A DNA stretch of 64,000 nucleotides from Gordonia heveisoli (GCF_030315745.1 NZ_JASXSH010000004.1:1-64000), one strand, 5' to 3'. Positions 8,588-17,495 are shown, numbered from the stretch's first letter. The notes: generated by a model from the letters alone, not told the origin. Made by a program: numbers and translations.

Positions 8588-9148
8588 TCAGGACTTCCCG
8601 GCAGATCCGGGCTTACGCCGACCGAGCCAGAACACCACGCCGAGTCCGACGATCAGTATCAGCGCACCGCCGACGAGGAACGGCACCACCGACAGACCGT
8701 CGCCTTCGGAGCCGGGCTGCTCGCTCTCGGCGAGCGGGCCGGGGGTACCCCCACCGGCGACCGTCAGTTCGAAGGAGCGTCGGCCCTCGATCGGGTGACC
8801 GTCGCCGGAGGTGACCCGGAAATTGATCCGGTACTCACCGACCGGCCCCAGTTCCCGCAGCGCGACGCTGATCGTCGCGCCGTCCACCCGCGGGTCACCC
8901 TGCTGCCAGTAGTGACCGTCCGGGCCGACGACGTTCAGCGTCGCGAAGGACGACTGCAGATCCTCGTTGAAGGTCAGGGTGACCTGCGCCGGGGCGGTGG
9001 CGAGTTTGGCGCCGTCGGCCGGGTCTGAGGACTTCAGACGCGAATGGGCGGACGCGGCCGGAGCAGCCCATGTCCCCACCACACCCACACAGAGCAACAG
9101 GGCAGCGATCATCACCAACGGCAGGCGGCGCATCGTGGTTCTACGCAT
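8588..9148 (-). CDS. copC: CopC-domain copper-binding protein
   Basis: This 186-residue protein has a signal peptide (MIAALLLCVGVVGTWAAPAASA) followed by the mature start HSRLKSSDPADGAKL, the classic N-terminal His of CopC. A CopC beta-barrel covers about residues 35-130 and contains the second-ligand region SGDGHPIEG. A C-terminal transmembrane helix (VVPFLVGGALILIVGLGVVFWLG) anchors it. It binds Cu(II) outside the membrane and probably hands it to CopD. The start overlaps the end of ycnI by 8 bases, indicating translational coupling. Confidence 0.92.
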   Translation of the reverse strand: MRRTTMRRLPLVMIAALLLCVGVVGTWAAPAASAHSRLKSSDPADGAKLATAPAQVTLTFNEDLQSSFATLNVVGPDGHYWQQGDPRVDGATISVALRELGPVGEYRINFRVTSGDGHPIEGRRSFELTVAGGGTPGPLAESEQPGSEGDGLSVVPFLVGGALILIVGLGVVFWLGRRKPGSAGKS

Positions 9149-9911
9149 CGTCGGACCCCGATTCGGTCGAGGTCGTCTCCGTCCGGCGCGACCGGGTCAG
9201 CGCCGCGACCGCGACAACCGTGCCCAGCGCACCGATCAGCAGCCCGATCCCCCCGATCCAGCGGGCCGTGTCGTCCGTCGCGTCACCGGGGGCCGCCATC
9301 TCATGCGCGTCGTGATCGTCCGGCATCGACGCGGCCGACGATGCGGGCGGGGTCTGGCCGTGTCCACCGTGATGGTCGCCCGTACCTGCCGGCAGGGTCA
9401 GCGTGGGTGCGGGCCGCTCGGGCTCGCTGCCGTCCGGATTGGCGGGCTGGGTCCACTCCACCTTCTCGCCGCTCTCATAGATCTGCACGGTCGGCAGGCT
9501 CACACTCGCCTGCTCGGGGAAGGCCCCGCCGAGCAGCCGGAACTCGCCGAACTGCCCGACTGGGATGCCCTGGCCGCGATCGGCCGTCCAGACGATGCCG
9601 GTGACGGTGTCCGAGGCGGTGTCCTTGACGACAACCGCCTTCCAGCCCGGCGAGGTCTGCGGGTACGCGCGTTTGAGATTGGGCAGGGTGACCCGGACGG
9701 AGACGGTCGGGGTGTCGGATTCATTGGGCACCACCAGGGTGACGACCCCGGCCCCACCCTGGGTGACGGTCGGCGCGTTGGCTGTGACGTGTGCCGATGC
9801 GCTCGGTGCGGCAAGGAGGGAGGCGAGACTGACAGCCGCGGCGGCCGCGGTTGGGACGAGCAGGCGGCGGGTCGCCGTGGCGACGCGCACGCGGGAAGAA
9901 TTGCGAAACAC
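9141..9911 (-). CDS. ycnI: YcnI-family (DUF1775) copper-associated membrane protein
   Basis: The 256-residue protein has a signal peptide ending ASAHV; mature His at the new N-terminus is the conserved copper ligand of YcnI. A DUF1775 domain follows, with SPGWKAVVV and the conserved Trp. A His-rich segment (GDHHGGHG near 190, DDHDAHEM near 207) comes next, then one C-terminal transmembrane helix. It probably binds or delivers copper on the outer face of the membrane. It is second in the operon and overlaps copC. The added His/Asp cluster between domain and anchor is an extra metal-binding candidate that I would not expect in minimal YcnI proteins. Confidence 0.9.
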   Translation of the reverse strand: MFRNSSRVRVATATRRLLVPTAAAAAVSLASLLAAPSASAHVTANAPTVTQGGAGVVTLVVPNESDTPTVSVRVTLPNLKRAYPQTSPGWKAVVVKDTASDTVTGIVWTADRGQGIPVGQFGEFRLLGGAFPEQASVSLPTVQIYESGEKVEWTQPANPDGSEPERPAPTLTLPAGTGDHHGGHGQTPPASSAASMPDDHDAHEMAAPGDATDDTARWIGGIGLLIGALGTVVAVAALTRSRRTETTSTESGSDDA

Positions 9912-9977
9912 GAGGAGTACCTCTTTCGACGGCAGGGTCCATCGGCCGGCGAACCGGCGCGACAGCGGGACGGGCGA

Positions 9978-10505
9978 TCAGCGGCCGGCCGGCGGCCCGC
10001 GCACTCCAGCACCACCCCACGCCACCGTGGCGGGCGCGAACACCCGGCGCGCAAGGACCCGCGGGCGGGTGGCCACCAGCGGCACCCGCGACGCGGTGAT
10101 CGCCGCGATCGTCGCGGTCAGCAGATCGGCGCAGGCCGCGGCCACGACCACGGCCACTGCGGTGACGGGGATGGCCACCAGGTGGCTCCCGATCATCGAC
10201 GGACGGCCGTCGTGCCATCCGTGCGACGGATCGCCGAGCACCAGCGCCCAGTGGCAGGCGACCTGTGCGAACCCCAACAGCGCCGCGACGCCGACGACGG
10301 CCGTCGCGCGCGACCGCCCTCGCACACCGTCGACCGTGGCCAGCAGTGCGCCGATCGCGGCGCACAGGGCCACGCCCCGCGCACTGGCAGCAGTGCCCGA
10401 CGCCACGCCGTGGGCGGCCACCGCGATCGCCGGCACGGCCACCCCGACGCCGACACGCGTCAGCATGTCGGCCGGTGAACGGGTGTCGGCGGGCATGACC
10501 TGCAT
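9978..10505 (-). CDS. Hypothetical multi-pass membrane protein at the head of the copper operon
   Basis: This is about 175 residues with five or so hydrophobic helices (for example VGVGVAVPAIAVAAHGVAS and HLVAIPVTAVAVVVAAACA). A His-containing loop lies between helices (ACHWALVLGDPSHGWHDGRP). I chose the start region at 10505 (ATG, then a second ATG at 10496); a much longer frame upstream is antisense to the GNAT gene. It is 66 bases upstream of ycnI on the same strand, so it is probably in the copper operon. I do not recognise a named family; small His-containing membrane proteins often accompany ycnI/copC in actinobacteria. Confidence 0.7.
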   Translation of the reverse strand: MQVMPADTRSPADMLTRVGVGVAVPAIAVAAHGVASGTAASARGVALCAAIGALLATVDGVRGRSRATAVVGVAALLGFAQVACHWALVLGDPSHGWHDGRPSMIGSHLVAIPVTAVAVVVAAACADLLTATIAAITASRVPLVATRPRVLARRVFAPATVAWGGAGVRGPPAGR

Positions 10506-10574
10506 CTTAGGAGGTCGGCGTATCCCCGGCCGAGTCGGGCGAGATCGTCCTGCGAAGGCCATGCGGATGGAAGA

Positions 10575-11504
10575 ATGAGCCGTATGCCGCACGTACCCCC
10601 GGGCGTGGAGATCCGTGAACTGCAGTCCCCCGACGAACTCGACGAACTCGTCTCGATCTTCGACGACGTCTGGCGCCCCGACCCGGGCAGGCGTCCGGTC
10701 ACCACCGACATGCTGCGCGCCCTCTCCCATGCGGGCAATTACGTCGCCGGGGCCTTTCTCGGCGATCATCTGGCCGGCGGCAGTGTGGCCTTCTTCGGCA
10801 CTCCGATCGGCGAGAACCTGCACAGCCATATGACCGGGGTGTCGCGCCGCGGTCGTGGCCACAGCGTCGGACATGCGCTGAAGATGCATCAGCGGGCGTG
10901 GGCGTTGCGACGCGGGCTGACGACGATCACCTGGACCTTCGACCCGCTCGTCGCACGCAACGCATATTTCAACTTCGCCAAACTCGGTGCGCGACCCCGG
11001 CATTACTACGAGGACTTCTACGGCGATATCGGCGACGAACTCGGTGGCACCGACGACTCGGACCGGGTGCTGGTCACCTGGGCCCTCACCGAACATCCCG
11101 ACGAACTGGCCGAACGACTCGACGCCGACGGCGACCCCACCGCCGAGTCACTGCTGGCCACCGGCGCTGTGCTCGGGATCGACACCACCGATATCGCACG
11201 CCCGACGACCGACCTGACCCCGGTGACTCACGACGCGACGGTGGTCATCCCGATCCCCCGCGACATCGAGACGCTGCGCCGCACCCGACCCGTCGAGGCC
11301 TCGCGTTGGCGACTGGCGCTGCGTCGGTCATTGTCGCCGCTACTCGTCGACGGCGAGGCGGCGCGTTCGGTCCGCTTCCTCCGGACCGGACACTATGTGC
11401 TCGGCCCGGCCGGGTCGGCGGTGCCATCGCCGTCGAAGTCACCCTCGAAGTCGCCGTCGGGCGTATCGACCAGCACGACCACGCTGGGAGCGGGACGCGC
11501 GTGA
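10575..11504 (+). CDS. GNAT-like acetyltransferase (COG3375 type)
   Basis: The protein is 309 residues. The N-terminal half has a GNAT fold pattern (YVAGAFLGDHLAGGSVAFF strand pair, then the CoA-binding region SRRGRGHSVGHALKMHQR). WTFDPLVARNAYFNFAKLGA, highly characteristic of the COG3375 subfamily, follows. The C-terminal 40 residues contain a Pro/Ser/Lys repeat (SPSKSPSKSPSG) that looks unstructured. The substrate is unknown. The stop overlaps the GTG start of the phosphodiesterase gene by 4 bases, so the two are translationally coupled and may act in one pathway. Confidence 0.85.
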   Translation: MSRMPHVPPGVEIRELQSPDELDELVSIFDDVWRPDPGRRPVTTDMLRALSHAGNYVAGAFLGDHLAGGSVAFFGTPIGENLHSHMTGVSRRGRGHSVGHALKMHQRAWALRRGLTTITWTFDPLVARNAYFNFAKLGARPRHYYEDFYGDIGDELGGTDDSDRVLVTWALTEHPDELAERLDADGDPTAESLLATGAVLGIDTTDIARPTTDLTPVTHDATVVIPIPRDIETLRRTRPVEASRWRLALRRSLSPLLVDGEAARSVRFLRTGHYVLGPAGSAVPSPSKSPSKSPSGVSTSTTTLGAGRA

Positions 11505-12718
11505 GTGTTTCGATCGATCTGCCACCCGCGGCGTGGTCGGCATATCCGCACTCCCTCGCCGACGTGTTGCCCGCGATCGCGACCGCCTTCGGTCTGGACC
11601 CCAGCGCGGGCCAGACCTCCACCGACGTTCCGGCGCTGCACATACCCGAACGCAAAGACGTCGTACTGCTTCTGGTGGACGGACTCGGATCGGTGTTACT
11701 CGACGAATTCGCCTCGTACGCGCCGACATTGGCATCGATGCGCACCCAGACGCTGCGCGCCGGGTTCCCCGCGACGACAGCCACCTCACTCACCAGCCTG
11801 ACCGGCGGGACCGCGTGCGGGGTACACGGCATCATCGGTTACAGCTTCCGGCCCGGGGATGAATGTCGCACCCGGGGATCGCGCCGGGTACTCAACGCGC
11901 TGCGTTGGTCGCTGGACAGCGCGGACGGCCCATCGGCCCTCGTCACCTACCCGCCCTCCCTGGTGAGCAATACTGCCGACGAACCATCGAGCGGGTTGGA
12001 GTGGTTGTCGCACAACGGAGTCCGGATCACCTATGTGATGCCCGGCGAATTTCGCGGTTCGGGTCTGACACAGGTAGCCTTCCGCGCCGCGGGTCGCTAC
12101 CTACCCGCGGTCACCCCCGACGGCATCCGCGCCGCGGTGGGCGGCGTACTCGCACGCAACAGTTCTCATCTGCGCTTCGTCTACGCCTACTTCAGTGAAC
12201 TCGACATGGCCGGTCATATCCACGGCCCGGGGTCGTCGGCCTGGCTGGAGAAGCTCGCCGTCGTCGACCGCCTGGTCGCCGACCTCGCCGCCGACCTCCC
12301 CGTCGATGCCTGCCTGCTGGTCACCGGCGACCACGGCATGATCGCCGCCGAAAACTCCGTCGACATCGACGCCGCACCGACCCTGCGTGCGGGTGTCGCC
12401 GACATCGCAGGCGAGGCCAGGGTTCGCCACGTCTACGCGCAGCCACACGGTGCCGACGACGTGCTGGCCGCCTGGACCGCCGAACTCGACGGATCCGCCC
12501 ACGTGGTGAGCCGCGAACAGGCCATCGACGAAGGCTGGTTCGGCACACCAGTGACCTCCGCCGTCGCGGAACGGATCGGCGACGTCGTCGCCGTGGCCCG
12601 CGGGGCGACGACCCTGATCCGCAGTGAACACGAACCGGTGGAGTCGCGGATGGTGGGCCACCATGGCGCGTGGACGGCGGCCGAACTGCTGGTGCCGCTG
12701 CTCGACGTCGCCACCTGA
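11501..12718 (+). CDS. Nucleotide pyrophosphatase/phosphodiesterase-type protein (alkaline phosphatase superfamily)
   Basis: This 405-residue protein carries the metal ligands and nucleophile of the NPP family: VLLLVDGLGS (first Asp), FPATTATSLTSL (Thr nucleophile), ELDMAGHIHGPGS (Asp/His pair), VTGDHGM (Asp-His) and VGHHGAW (last His). It hydrolyses phosphodiester or phosphoanhydride bonds with two metal ions. There is no signal peptide, so it is probably cytoplasmic. The GTG at 11501 was chosen because it overlaps the preceding stop and the family similarity begins a few residues in; longer upstream frames lie in the GNAT gene. Confidence 0.9.
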   Translation: MSVSIDLPPAAWSAYPHSLADVLPAIATAFGLDPSAGQTSTDVPALHIPERKDVVLLLVDGLGSVLLDEFASYAPTLASMRTQTLRAGFPATTATSLTSLTGGTACGVHGIIGYSFRPGDECRTRGSRRVLNALRWSLDSADGPSALVTYPPSLVSNTADEPSSGLEWLSHNGVRITYVMPGEFRGSGLTQVAFRAAGRYLPAVTPDGIRAAVGGVLARNSSHLRFVYAYFSELDMAGHIHGPGSSAWLEKLAVVDRLVADLAADLPVDACLLVTGDHGMIAAENSVDIDAAPTLRAGVADIAGEARVRHVYAQPHGADDVLAAWTAELDGSAHVVSREQAIDEGWFGTPVTSAVAERIGDVVAVARGATTLIRSEHEPVESRMVGHHGAWTAAELLVPLLDVAT

Positions 12719-12735
12719 GCCTGCCCGACGTCGGG

Positions 12736-13701
12736 TCAGAATGCGGGCGCGACCGCGACACACGGCACCGGTGGCGCATGTGCCGGATCGAGCGCCCCGA
12801 GCACCAGTGCGGCCGCTCGTGGATCGGCGGTGAGCGCGAGATGGTCGGCGTGATCGCGTGAACATCCCTGCTGTACAACGATATTGGTGACGTAGATACC
12901 GGGCGGGCCGGCCAGTAGACCCGCGGTGTATGGCGTCACGATCTGGTCGTCGCGGGTGACGATATTGGTGTACCGGATGCCCGGCACATAGGGCGTCGGC
13001 TGACGGACCGCGGCGTTGAACGATCGATCCCGGGGCGGGGCAACACATCTCGGGCATGGCTCACGCGGACCCCCCGGCAACCCCAATCGGTCGCGGAACC
13101 AGGCGATCGTCTCGCCGCGGGTGTCGTCGGAGTCAGGTCCCTGCCGCCAGTACGGCGCCAGCGACACATAATGCGCGACCGCCCCAGCGCCGCCGAGATA
13201 CTTGATCCAGTAGGTGGGGATCTCGGTGCCCATCGAATGCCCGACGATGTCGACCTGGCGGGCACCGGTCGATGTGAGGACCTGTTCGGCGAACAGTTTG
13301 ATCTGCCAAGCACTGTCGACCTTGGGCCCCATGCCGCCGATCGCCGACGACGGCCAGATGCCGCTCAGCGCACCGTAGGTCGGGGCGAAGACGCAATAGC
13401 CTGCGTTGTGCAGGACCGGCGCAATCGTGCCCCAATTGGTCTGACGGCCCCCGCCGCTGCCGTGCAGCAGGATCACCGGTCGCGGATGTGCGGCGCTGGG
13501 CCGACAGCCGAAGTCGTTGGTGCCCGGCAGGGATCCACCGGGATTCCGCAGTTCGGCGATGATGCCGCTGCGGTAGCTGTAGTCGACCGGCAGCGGCGCC
13601 GCGCCCGCCCGACCACCGATACCGACGACCGCGAGGACCACGACCAGCGCCGCGGTCACCGCCGGCCGTCGGGACTCTGCCCGCGCCCACCTCGCCCTCA
13701 T
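12736..13701 (-). CDS. Secreted lipase/esterase (alpha/beta hydrolase, EstA/class-2 lipase type)
   Basis: The roughly 321-residue precursor has an N-terminal signal peptide (VTAALVVVLAVVGIGGRAGA). The mature enzyme shows PVILLHGSGG, the nucleophile elbow VGHSMG with GTEIPTYW, and a catalytic His probably in SRDHADHLAL. Cys pairs (FGCRP, GYCVF, PCPRC, GCSRD) fit an exported, disulfide-bonded enzyme. Many actinobacterial cell-wall lipases have this form and cleave acylglycerols or other esters outside the cell. The ATG at 13701 sits just past the dinB stop; a GTG at 13710 after GGGAGG is the alternative start. It is probably co-transcribed with dinB. Confidence 0.88.
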   Translation of the reverse strand: MRARWARAESRRPAVTAALVVVLAVVGIGGRAGAAPLPVDYSYRSGIIAELRNPGGSLPGTNDFGCRPSAAHPRPVILLHGSGGGRQTNWGTIAPVLHNAGYCVFAPTYGALSGIWPSSAIGGMGPKVDSAWQIKLFAEQVLTSTGARQVDIVGHSMGTEIPTYWIKYLGGAGAVAHYVSLAPYWRQGPDSDDTRGETIAWFRDRLGLPGGPREPCPRCVAPPRDRSFNAAVRQPTPYVPGIRYTNIVTRDDQIVTPYTAGLLAGPPGIYVTNIVVQQGCSRDHADHLALTADPRAAALVLGALDPAHAPPVPCVAVAPAF

Positions 13702-13702
13702 C

Positions 13703-14845
13703 TCACTCACCGACCTCCCTGCGGTCCAGATCCCTGCCGTCCCGATCGGTACCGTCCTGCTCATCTGCCAGATCCAGTCGTACCCCGAGCAGGCGGACCG
13801 GACGGTCGAGTTCGAAGCGGCCCAAGAGGTCTTCGACCACCGGAGCCAACGCCGCGAAATCGTCGGTCGGCGTGGGTAGTTTGCGGGATTTGGTGCGCGT
13901 ATAGAAGGTCGAGGTCCGGACGGTCACGGCCACCCGAAAGGGCATGCGGCCCTCGGCGCGTACCTGTTCGAGCAACTCGCGCAGCAAGTCGGTGGCCGCC
14001 GCGGCCATCTCCCCCGGCCGGGTGAGGTCGGTCGCAAAAGTCCTCGACTTCGAATGTGAACGCGCCACCCACGGTTCGACGGTGATGGTCGCGTCGCCGC
14101 CACCGCGGCTGAGCACATAGAGCCAGTTGCCCTGGTGCGGACCGAACCAGCCGATGAGCTCATCGCGTCCGGTCGCCACCAACTCGTCCACCGTACCGAC
14201 CCCGTGCTGCCCCAGCTTCGCAGCCGTTCTGGGCCCGACACTCCACAGATCCTGGGTCGGGCGCTCACCCATCAGCTCCGCCCAGTTGCGCTCGTCCAGA
14301 CCGAACACCCGAGTCCCCTCGAGTCGCTTGGCGAACCCGGTGGCCATCTTGGCACGCTGTTTGTTGTCGCTGATGCCGACACAGCACAACAGCCCGCAGC
14401 GCTGCCGGACTTCGTCGACGATGCGGGCGGCGATGTCGGCGATCGCATCGTCATCCGGGGCGTCGACCTCGGAGCCGAGCGGCCCGACCCCGACATACGC
14501 CTCGTCCCAACCCCACACCTCGACCGGATATCCCTGCGCGCGAAGAACATCCATGACCTCGGCGGAGGCCGTGTCGTAGGCGCCCATATCCAGCGGCAGG
14601 TACACCGCGTCGGGCAGCTTCCGGTGTGCCGCGCGCAGTGGCATGCCGGCCCGCACCCCCGCTTCCCGCGCCTCATACGACGCGCAGGTCACCACCTTGC
14701 GGGCCTCGGTCGGATCTCCGTTGCCACCGACGATCACCGGCACACCGGCCAGTTCGGGGCTTCGTATCCGCTCGACCGATACCTGGAACTGGTCGAGGTC
14801 GACGTGCAGGAGCCACCGATACCGTTGCGGCGTGCCAGTGCTCAC
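13703..14845 (-). CDS. dinB: DNA polymerase IV, mycobacterial DinB2 type
   Basis: This is a Y-family translesion polymerase of about 380 residues. The first catalytic motif is HVDLDQFQVSVE, then VVTCASYEAR (nucleotide-binding) and WGWDEAYVG (the second metal-binding Asp-Glu). ISDNKQRAKMATGFAK and the little-finger end RPVRLLGVRLDLA follow. The WGWDEAY form matches the mycobacterial DinB2/Rv3056-like group rather than the usual SIDEA. The acidic/Arg tail shows no QL..LF-type clamp-binding motif, which is also known for that group. The GTG at 14845 gives an N-terminus comparable with those homologues; longer starts upstream look non-coding. Confidence 0.92.
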   Translation of the reverse strand: MSTGTPQRYRWLLHVDLDQFQVSVERIRSPELAGVPVIVGGNGDPTEARKVVTCASYEAREAGVRAGMPLRAAHRKLPDAVYLPLDMGAYDTASAEVMDVLRAQGYPVEVWGWDEAYVGVGPLGSEVDAPDDDAIADIAARIVDEVRQRCGLLCCVGISDNKQRAKMATGFAKRLEGTRVFGLDERNWAELMGERPTQDLWSVGPRTAAKLGQHGVGTVDELVATGRDELIGWFGPHQGNWLYVLSRGGGDATITVEPWVARSHSKSRTFATDLTRPGEMAAAATDLLRELLEQVRAEGRMPFRVAVTVRTSTFYTRTKSRKLPTPTDDFAALAPVVEDLLGRFELDRPVRLLGVRLDLADEQDGTDRDGRDLDRREVGE

Positions 14846-14988
14846 CTCTTCGAGGGTACTGGCGGGCGCGGCCGTCCGGTTCTGCGCCAACAGATCCGGC
14901 AATCCGGACCGCAGATGTCCGCGATCGCGCGTAGACACAGAACCGCAAGCACGCTCGGATTCCACCACCGACCACCACGGAGGACACC

Positions 14989-15363
14989 ATGGACTGGACC
15001 CTCGAAGTCGCCTTCCTACCCGTCACCGACGTCGACCGCGCCAAGGATTTCTACACCTCGATCGGCTTTCACCCCGACCACGACCTGAGCCCGGGCGGCG
15101 GAGTCCGCTTCGTTCAGTTCACCCCACCCGGATCGCACTGCTCGATCGTCTTCGGCGAAGGTCTATCCGACCAACCCCCGGGCTCGCCGAGCGAGCTGAT
15201 GGTCTGCGTATCCGACATCCATGCCGCCCGCGAGCACCTGCTTGCCGCCGGGGTGGACGTGGGTGAGGTCGACATCCAGCCGTGGGGGCACTTCGTCTAC
15301 TTCACCGACCCCGACGGCAACCGCTGGTCGGTGCAGTACCTGCCGGACCGCCATCAGACCTAG
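14989..15363 (+). CDS. VOC-family (glyoxalase/dioxygenase-like) protein
   Basis: The 124-residue protein has one beta-alpha-beta-beta-beta pair. It starts LEVAFLPVTDVDRAKDFYTS and ends GHFVYFTDPDGNRWSVQYLP, the usual VOC C-terminal signature. It is probably a dimeric metal enzyme or a small-molecule binder; the substrate is unknown. The ATG follows CGGAGGACACC, an excellent ribosome site. Its 3' end overlaps the end of the UPF0114 gene by 4 bases in a tail-to-tail arrangement. Confidence 0.9.
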   Translation: MDWTLEVAFLPVTDVDRAKDFYTSIGFHPDHDLSPGGGVRFVQFTPPGSHCSIVFGEGLSDQPPGSPSELMVCVSDIHAAREHLLAAGVDVGEVDIQPWGHFVYFTDPDGNRWSVQYLPDRHQT

Positions 15364-15950
15364 TGGGTGGATTTGCTGGTGATCCAGTCGATGGCCGCCA
15401 GCCCGATCGCCGACAGGACGAAGACGCAGTGGATGATCGTCTGCCACATCAGTGTCTCCGACGACAGGCTGCTCGCCTCGATAAACGACTTCAGCAAGTG
15501 GATCGACGAGATGCCCACGATGGACATCGCCAGCTTCACCTTGAGCACATTCGGATTCACATGGCTCAGCCATTCCGGCTTATCCGGATGCTGCTCCATC
15601 CGAATCCTGGACACGAAGGTCTCATAGCCGCCGATGATGACCATGATCAGCAGATTCGCGATCATGACCACGTCCACCAGCCCCAGGACGATGAGCATGA
15701 TCTCCTCTTCGCCGAGTCCGGCGAAGTCGGTGATCAGGTGGACGAGTTCTTTCCAGAACAGGACGACGTAGACGGCTTGCGCGACGATCAGGCCCAGATA
15801 CAGCGGCGCCTGCAGCCAGCGGCTGATGAAGATCGTCGACCCGACGATCTTCACGAAGGACGGTTGGTCGGCCACGACCGGAGCGGGGTCGCCCGCCGGT
15901 GGCGCCGGCTCGGATCTGGGCACCTGCGGGTCGTCGATCTGGCTGGTCAT
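15360..15950 (-). CDS. UPF0114 (YqhA/TIGR00645) family membrane protein
   Basis: The protein is about 196 residues. A hydrophilic Pro-rich N-terminus is followed by four transmembrane helices, with conserved SRWLQAPLYLGLIVAQ, MIANLLIMVIIGGYETFVSR and HCVFVLSAIGLAAIDW. These are diagnostic of YqhA/UPF0114 proteins, whose function is unknown. I set the start at the ATG at 15950, where the family-like Met-Thr begins; a longer upstream frame has no support. It faces the AlbA_2 gene at 16123 divergently. Confidence 0.88.
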   Translation of the reverse strand: MTSQIDDPQVPRSEPAPPAGDPAPVVADQPSFVKIVGSTIFISRWLQAPLYLGLIVAQAVYVVLFWKELVHLITDFAGLGEEEIMLIVLGLVDVVMIANLLIMVIIGGYETFVSRIRMEQHPDKPEWLSHVNPNVLKVKLAMSIVGISSIHLLKSFIEASSLSSETLMWQTIIHCVFVLSAIGLAAIDWITSKSTH

Positions 15951-16122
15951 GCGCACACCACCAGAGGTAGCGAGGAACCGATATCGCCTGTGCGGCGCGA
16001 GGAGAACATGAGCAGAAATGGTACCGAATAGTCTGTTTTGCCTGCTTTGCGACCGGCCGCGAGCACCCACATCCCATCGGCGATACTGAGGAGCGCCCCT
16101 TCACCCCGAGAGGACTCACCCC

Positions 16123-16992
16123 GTGAATCGCGTCACCGATTCGGCCGTGCCGCTGTGGAACACCTCAGGCGCGCTCGTCGTCATCCTCGTGCTGGCCGCG
16201 ATGTTCGGGGGTACCGCACGCTGGCTGCTCCGCCGCCGTGCGCACCTGAACATCACCACCGGCATCGTCCTGTCGATCCTGGGCTCGGCGCTCGGGCTCT
16301 TCATCGCCGGCGCCATCGACCGCCACCTCCGCGTGTGGAGCCCCCTCACCGTCGCCATCTCCCTGGTCAGCTCGATCCTGGCGGTCGCAGCCTACGGCGC
16401 GGTCGCGGCACATTTCCAGCGGCCGGTCCCGGTCGACATCGCCGCGTTGATCGCCGCAGGCGAATCGGCCGACGTCGAGTTCAAGTCGACAGCACGCATC
16501 AACATGCGAACCGGGGACAAGGACCCTCGGATGGAGCAGGTCATCGTCAAGACGGTGTCGGCGTTCCTCAACGCCGACGGCGGCACCCTGCTGGTCGGAG
16601 TCGCCGACGACGGGGAACTGCTCGGCCTCGACGCCGACTACGGGACCCTCAAGGTGCCCGACGCCGACCGCTTCGAACTGTGGCTGCGAGACCTCTTCAC
16701 CACCGCACTGGGCCAGAATGCGGCCGCGGCGATCGAGGTCGTCGTCGAGGAACTGGCCGCCGGGGACGGAAACACCCGGCCGGTGTGCCGCATCGGATGC
16801 TCCGCCTCACCCCGCCCGGTCTATCTGCGTCCCGGGAAGAACGCCGCCCCCGAGTTCTGGGTCCGCACCGGCAACTCGTCGCGCCAGCTCGGCGTCGACC
16901 AGGCCAGCGAGTACGTCATGCACCGGTGGCCGTTGGGCGTCGGCTCGGCCACCGCGGCTCAGCTGAAGGCCGCAGTCCGGTTCTCGGCCTGA
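16123..16992 (+). CDS. Membrane-anchored AlbA_2 (Schlafen-type) putative DNA-binding protein
   Basis: This 289-residue protein has two parts. Residues 15-100 form three transmembrane helices with small-residue patterns like GlsB/YeaQ/YmgE transglycosylase-associated proteins. Residues 108-240 form an AlbA_2/divergent AAA-4 domain, with ADVEFKSTARINM, VSAFLNADGGTLLVGVADDGE and GLDADYGTLK. AlbA_2 domains occur in Schlafen-like proteins and transcription regulators and are thought to bind nucleic acid. The membrane anchoring is unusual, and the function is unknown. The GTG at 16123 follows GAGAGGACTCACCCC. The protein ends with a short tail after the domain and has no HTH or AAA partner nearby. 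Confidence 0.85.
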   Translation: MNRVTDSAVPLWNTSGALVVILVLAAMFGGTARWLLRRRAHLNITTGIVLSILGSALGLFIAGAIDRHLRVWSPLTVAISLVSSILAVAAYGAVAAHFQRPVPVDIAALIAAGESADVEFKSTARINMRTGDKDPRMEQVIVKTVSAFLNADGGTLLVGVADDGELLGLDADYGTLKVPDADRFELWLRDLFTTALGQNAAAAIEVVVEELAAGDGNTRPVCRIGCSASPRPVYLRPGKNAAPEFWVRTGNSSRQLGVDQASEYVMHRWPLGVGSATAAQLKAAVRFSA

Positions 16993-17252
16993 CCACCTTC
17001 GCTCCCGCACCCGGCACGGTGCTGTAACGGAACCAAAGGTGCCCCGGGCGCGTCCAAGAAGGACATGACCTCCGACCGCACCAGTGGCGCCTGCACCTCC
17101 GGCGTCTACTCACTTCGGGAACTCGCGGCGCGCGCATTTGTCGTGTATCAGCGCTGTCGACAAGCGCCCTGCGATTCCATCGGGCACACGGTTGCCCCGG
17201 AATCTGGGTTCCGCCGGGTCACCCGGAAACCCACGTTCGGCGCAGCAAACAC

Positions 17253-17480
17253 ATGAAGTCGAAACCGCGGCGTGCCGGGCCGTTCCGGTGGTGCCAGGGA
17301 TACGGTCGGCCACAGCGGGTGATCGCCGCCGTCGACTCGGTTGCGCTGGCGCTCGGCTGCGCGGCACGCTGTCTGCCTGCCGAAGAGTGGATCGCGACCA
17401 CCGACTCGATCCTCAACTCGACCGACTGGACCATCCCCGACCTGCAGGCGCCGATGGGTCCCACGCCAGACGAAACCTTC
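17253..17480 (+). pseudogene. Possible remnant of a DUF559-type (Vsr-like endonuclease fold) protein
   Basis: The 554-base spacer between the AlbA_2 gene and rpoC holds no intact gene. A plus-strand frame reads PQRVIAAVDSVALALGCAARC, then LPAEEWIATTDSILNSTDW and TIPDLQAP. This resembles the middle of DUF559 proteins (ALRCAARCLP...VADSALN...DL). The frame runs out into the rpoC terminator and has no recognisable start or catalytic end, so it is most likely a degraded fragment. I have no second line of evidence; it could be chance similarity. The rest of 16993-17252 shows nothing else. Confidence 0.35.
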
Positions 17481-17495
17481 CCCACAACGACACAA

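Noticed and set aside
9978-11096. A 372-codon minus-strand frame reaching into the GNAT gene
   Set aside because: Only the last 175 codons look like a real membrane protein. The upstream part is antisense to the well-supported GNAT gene.
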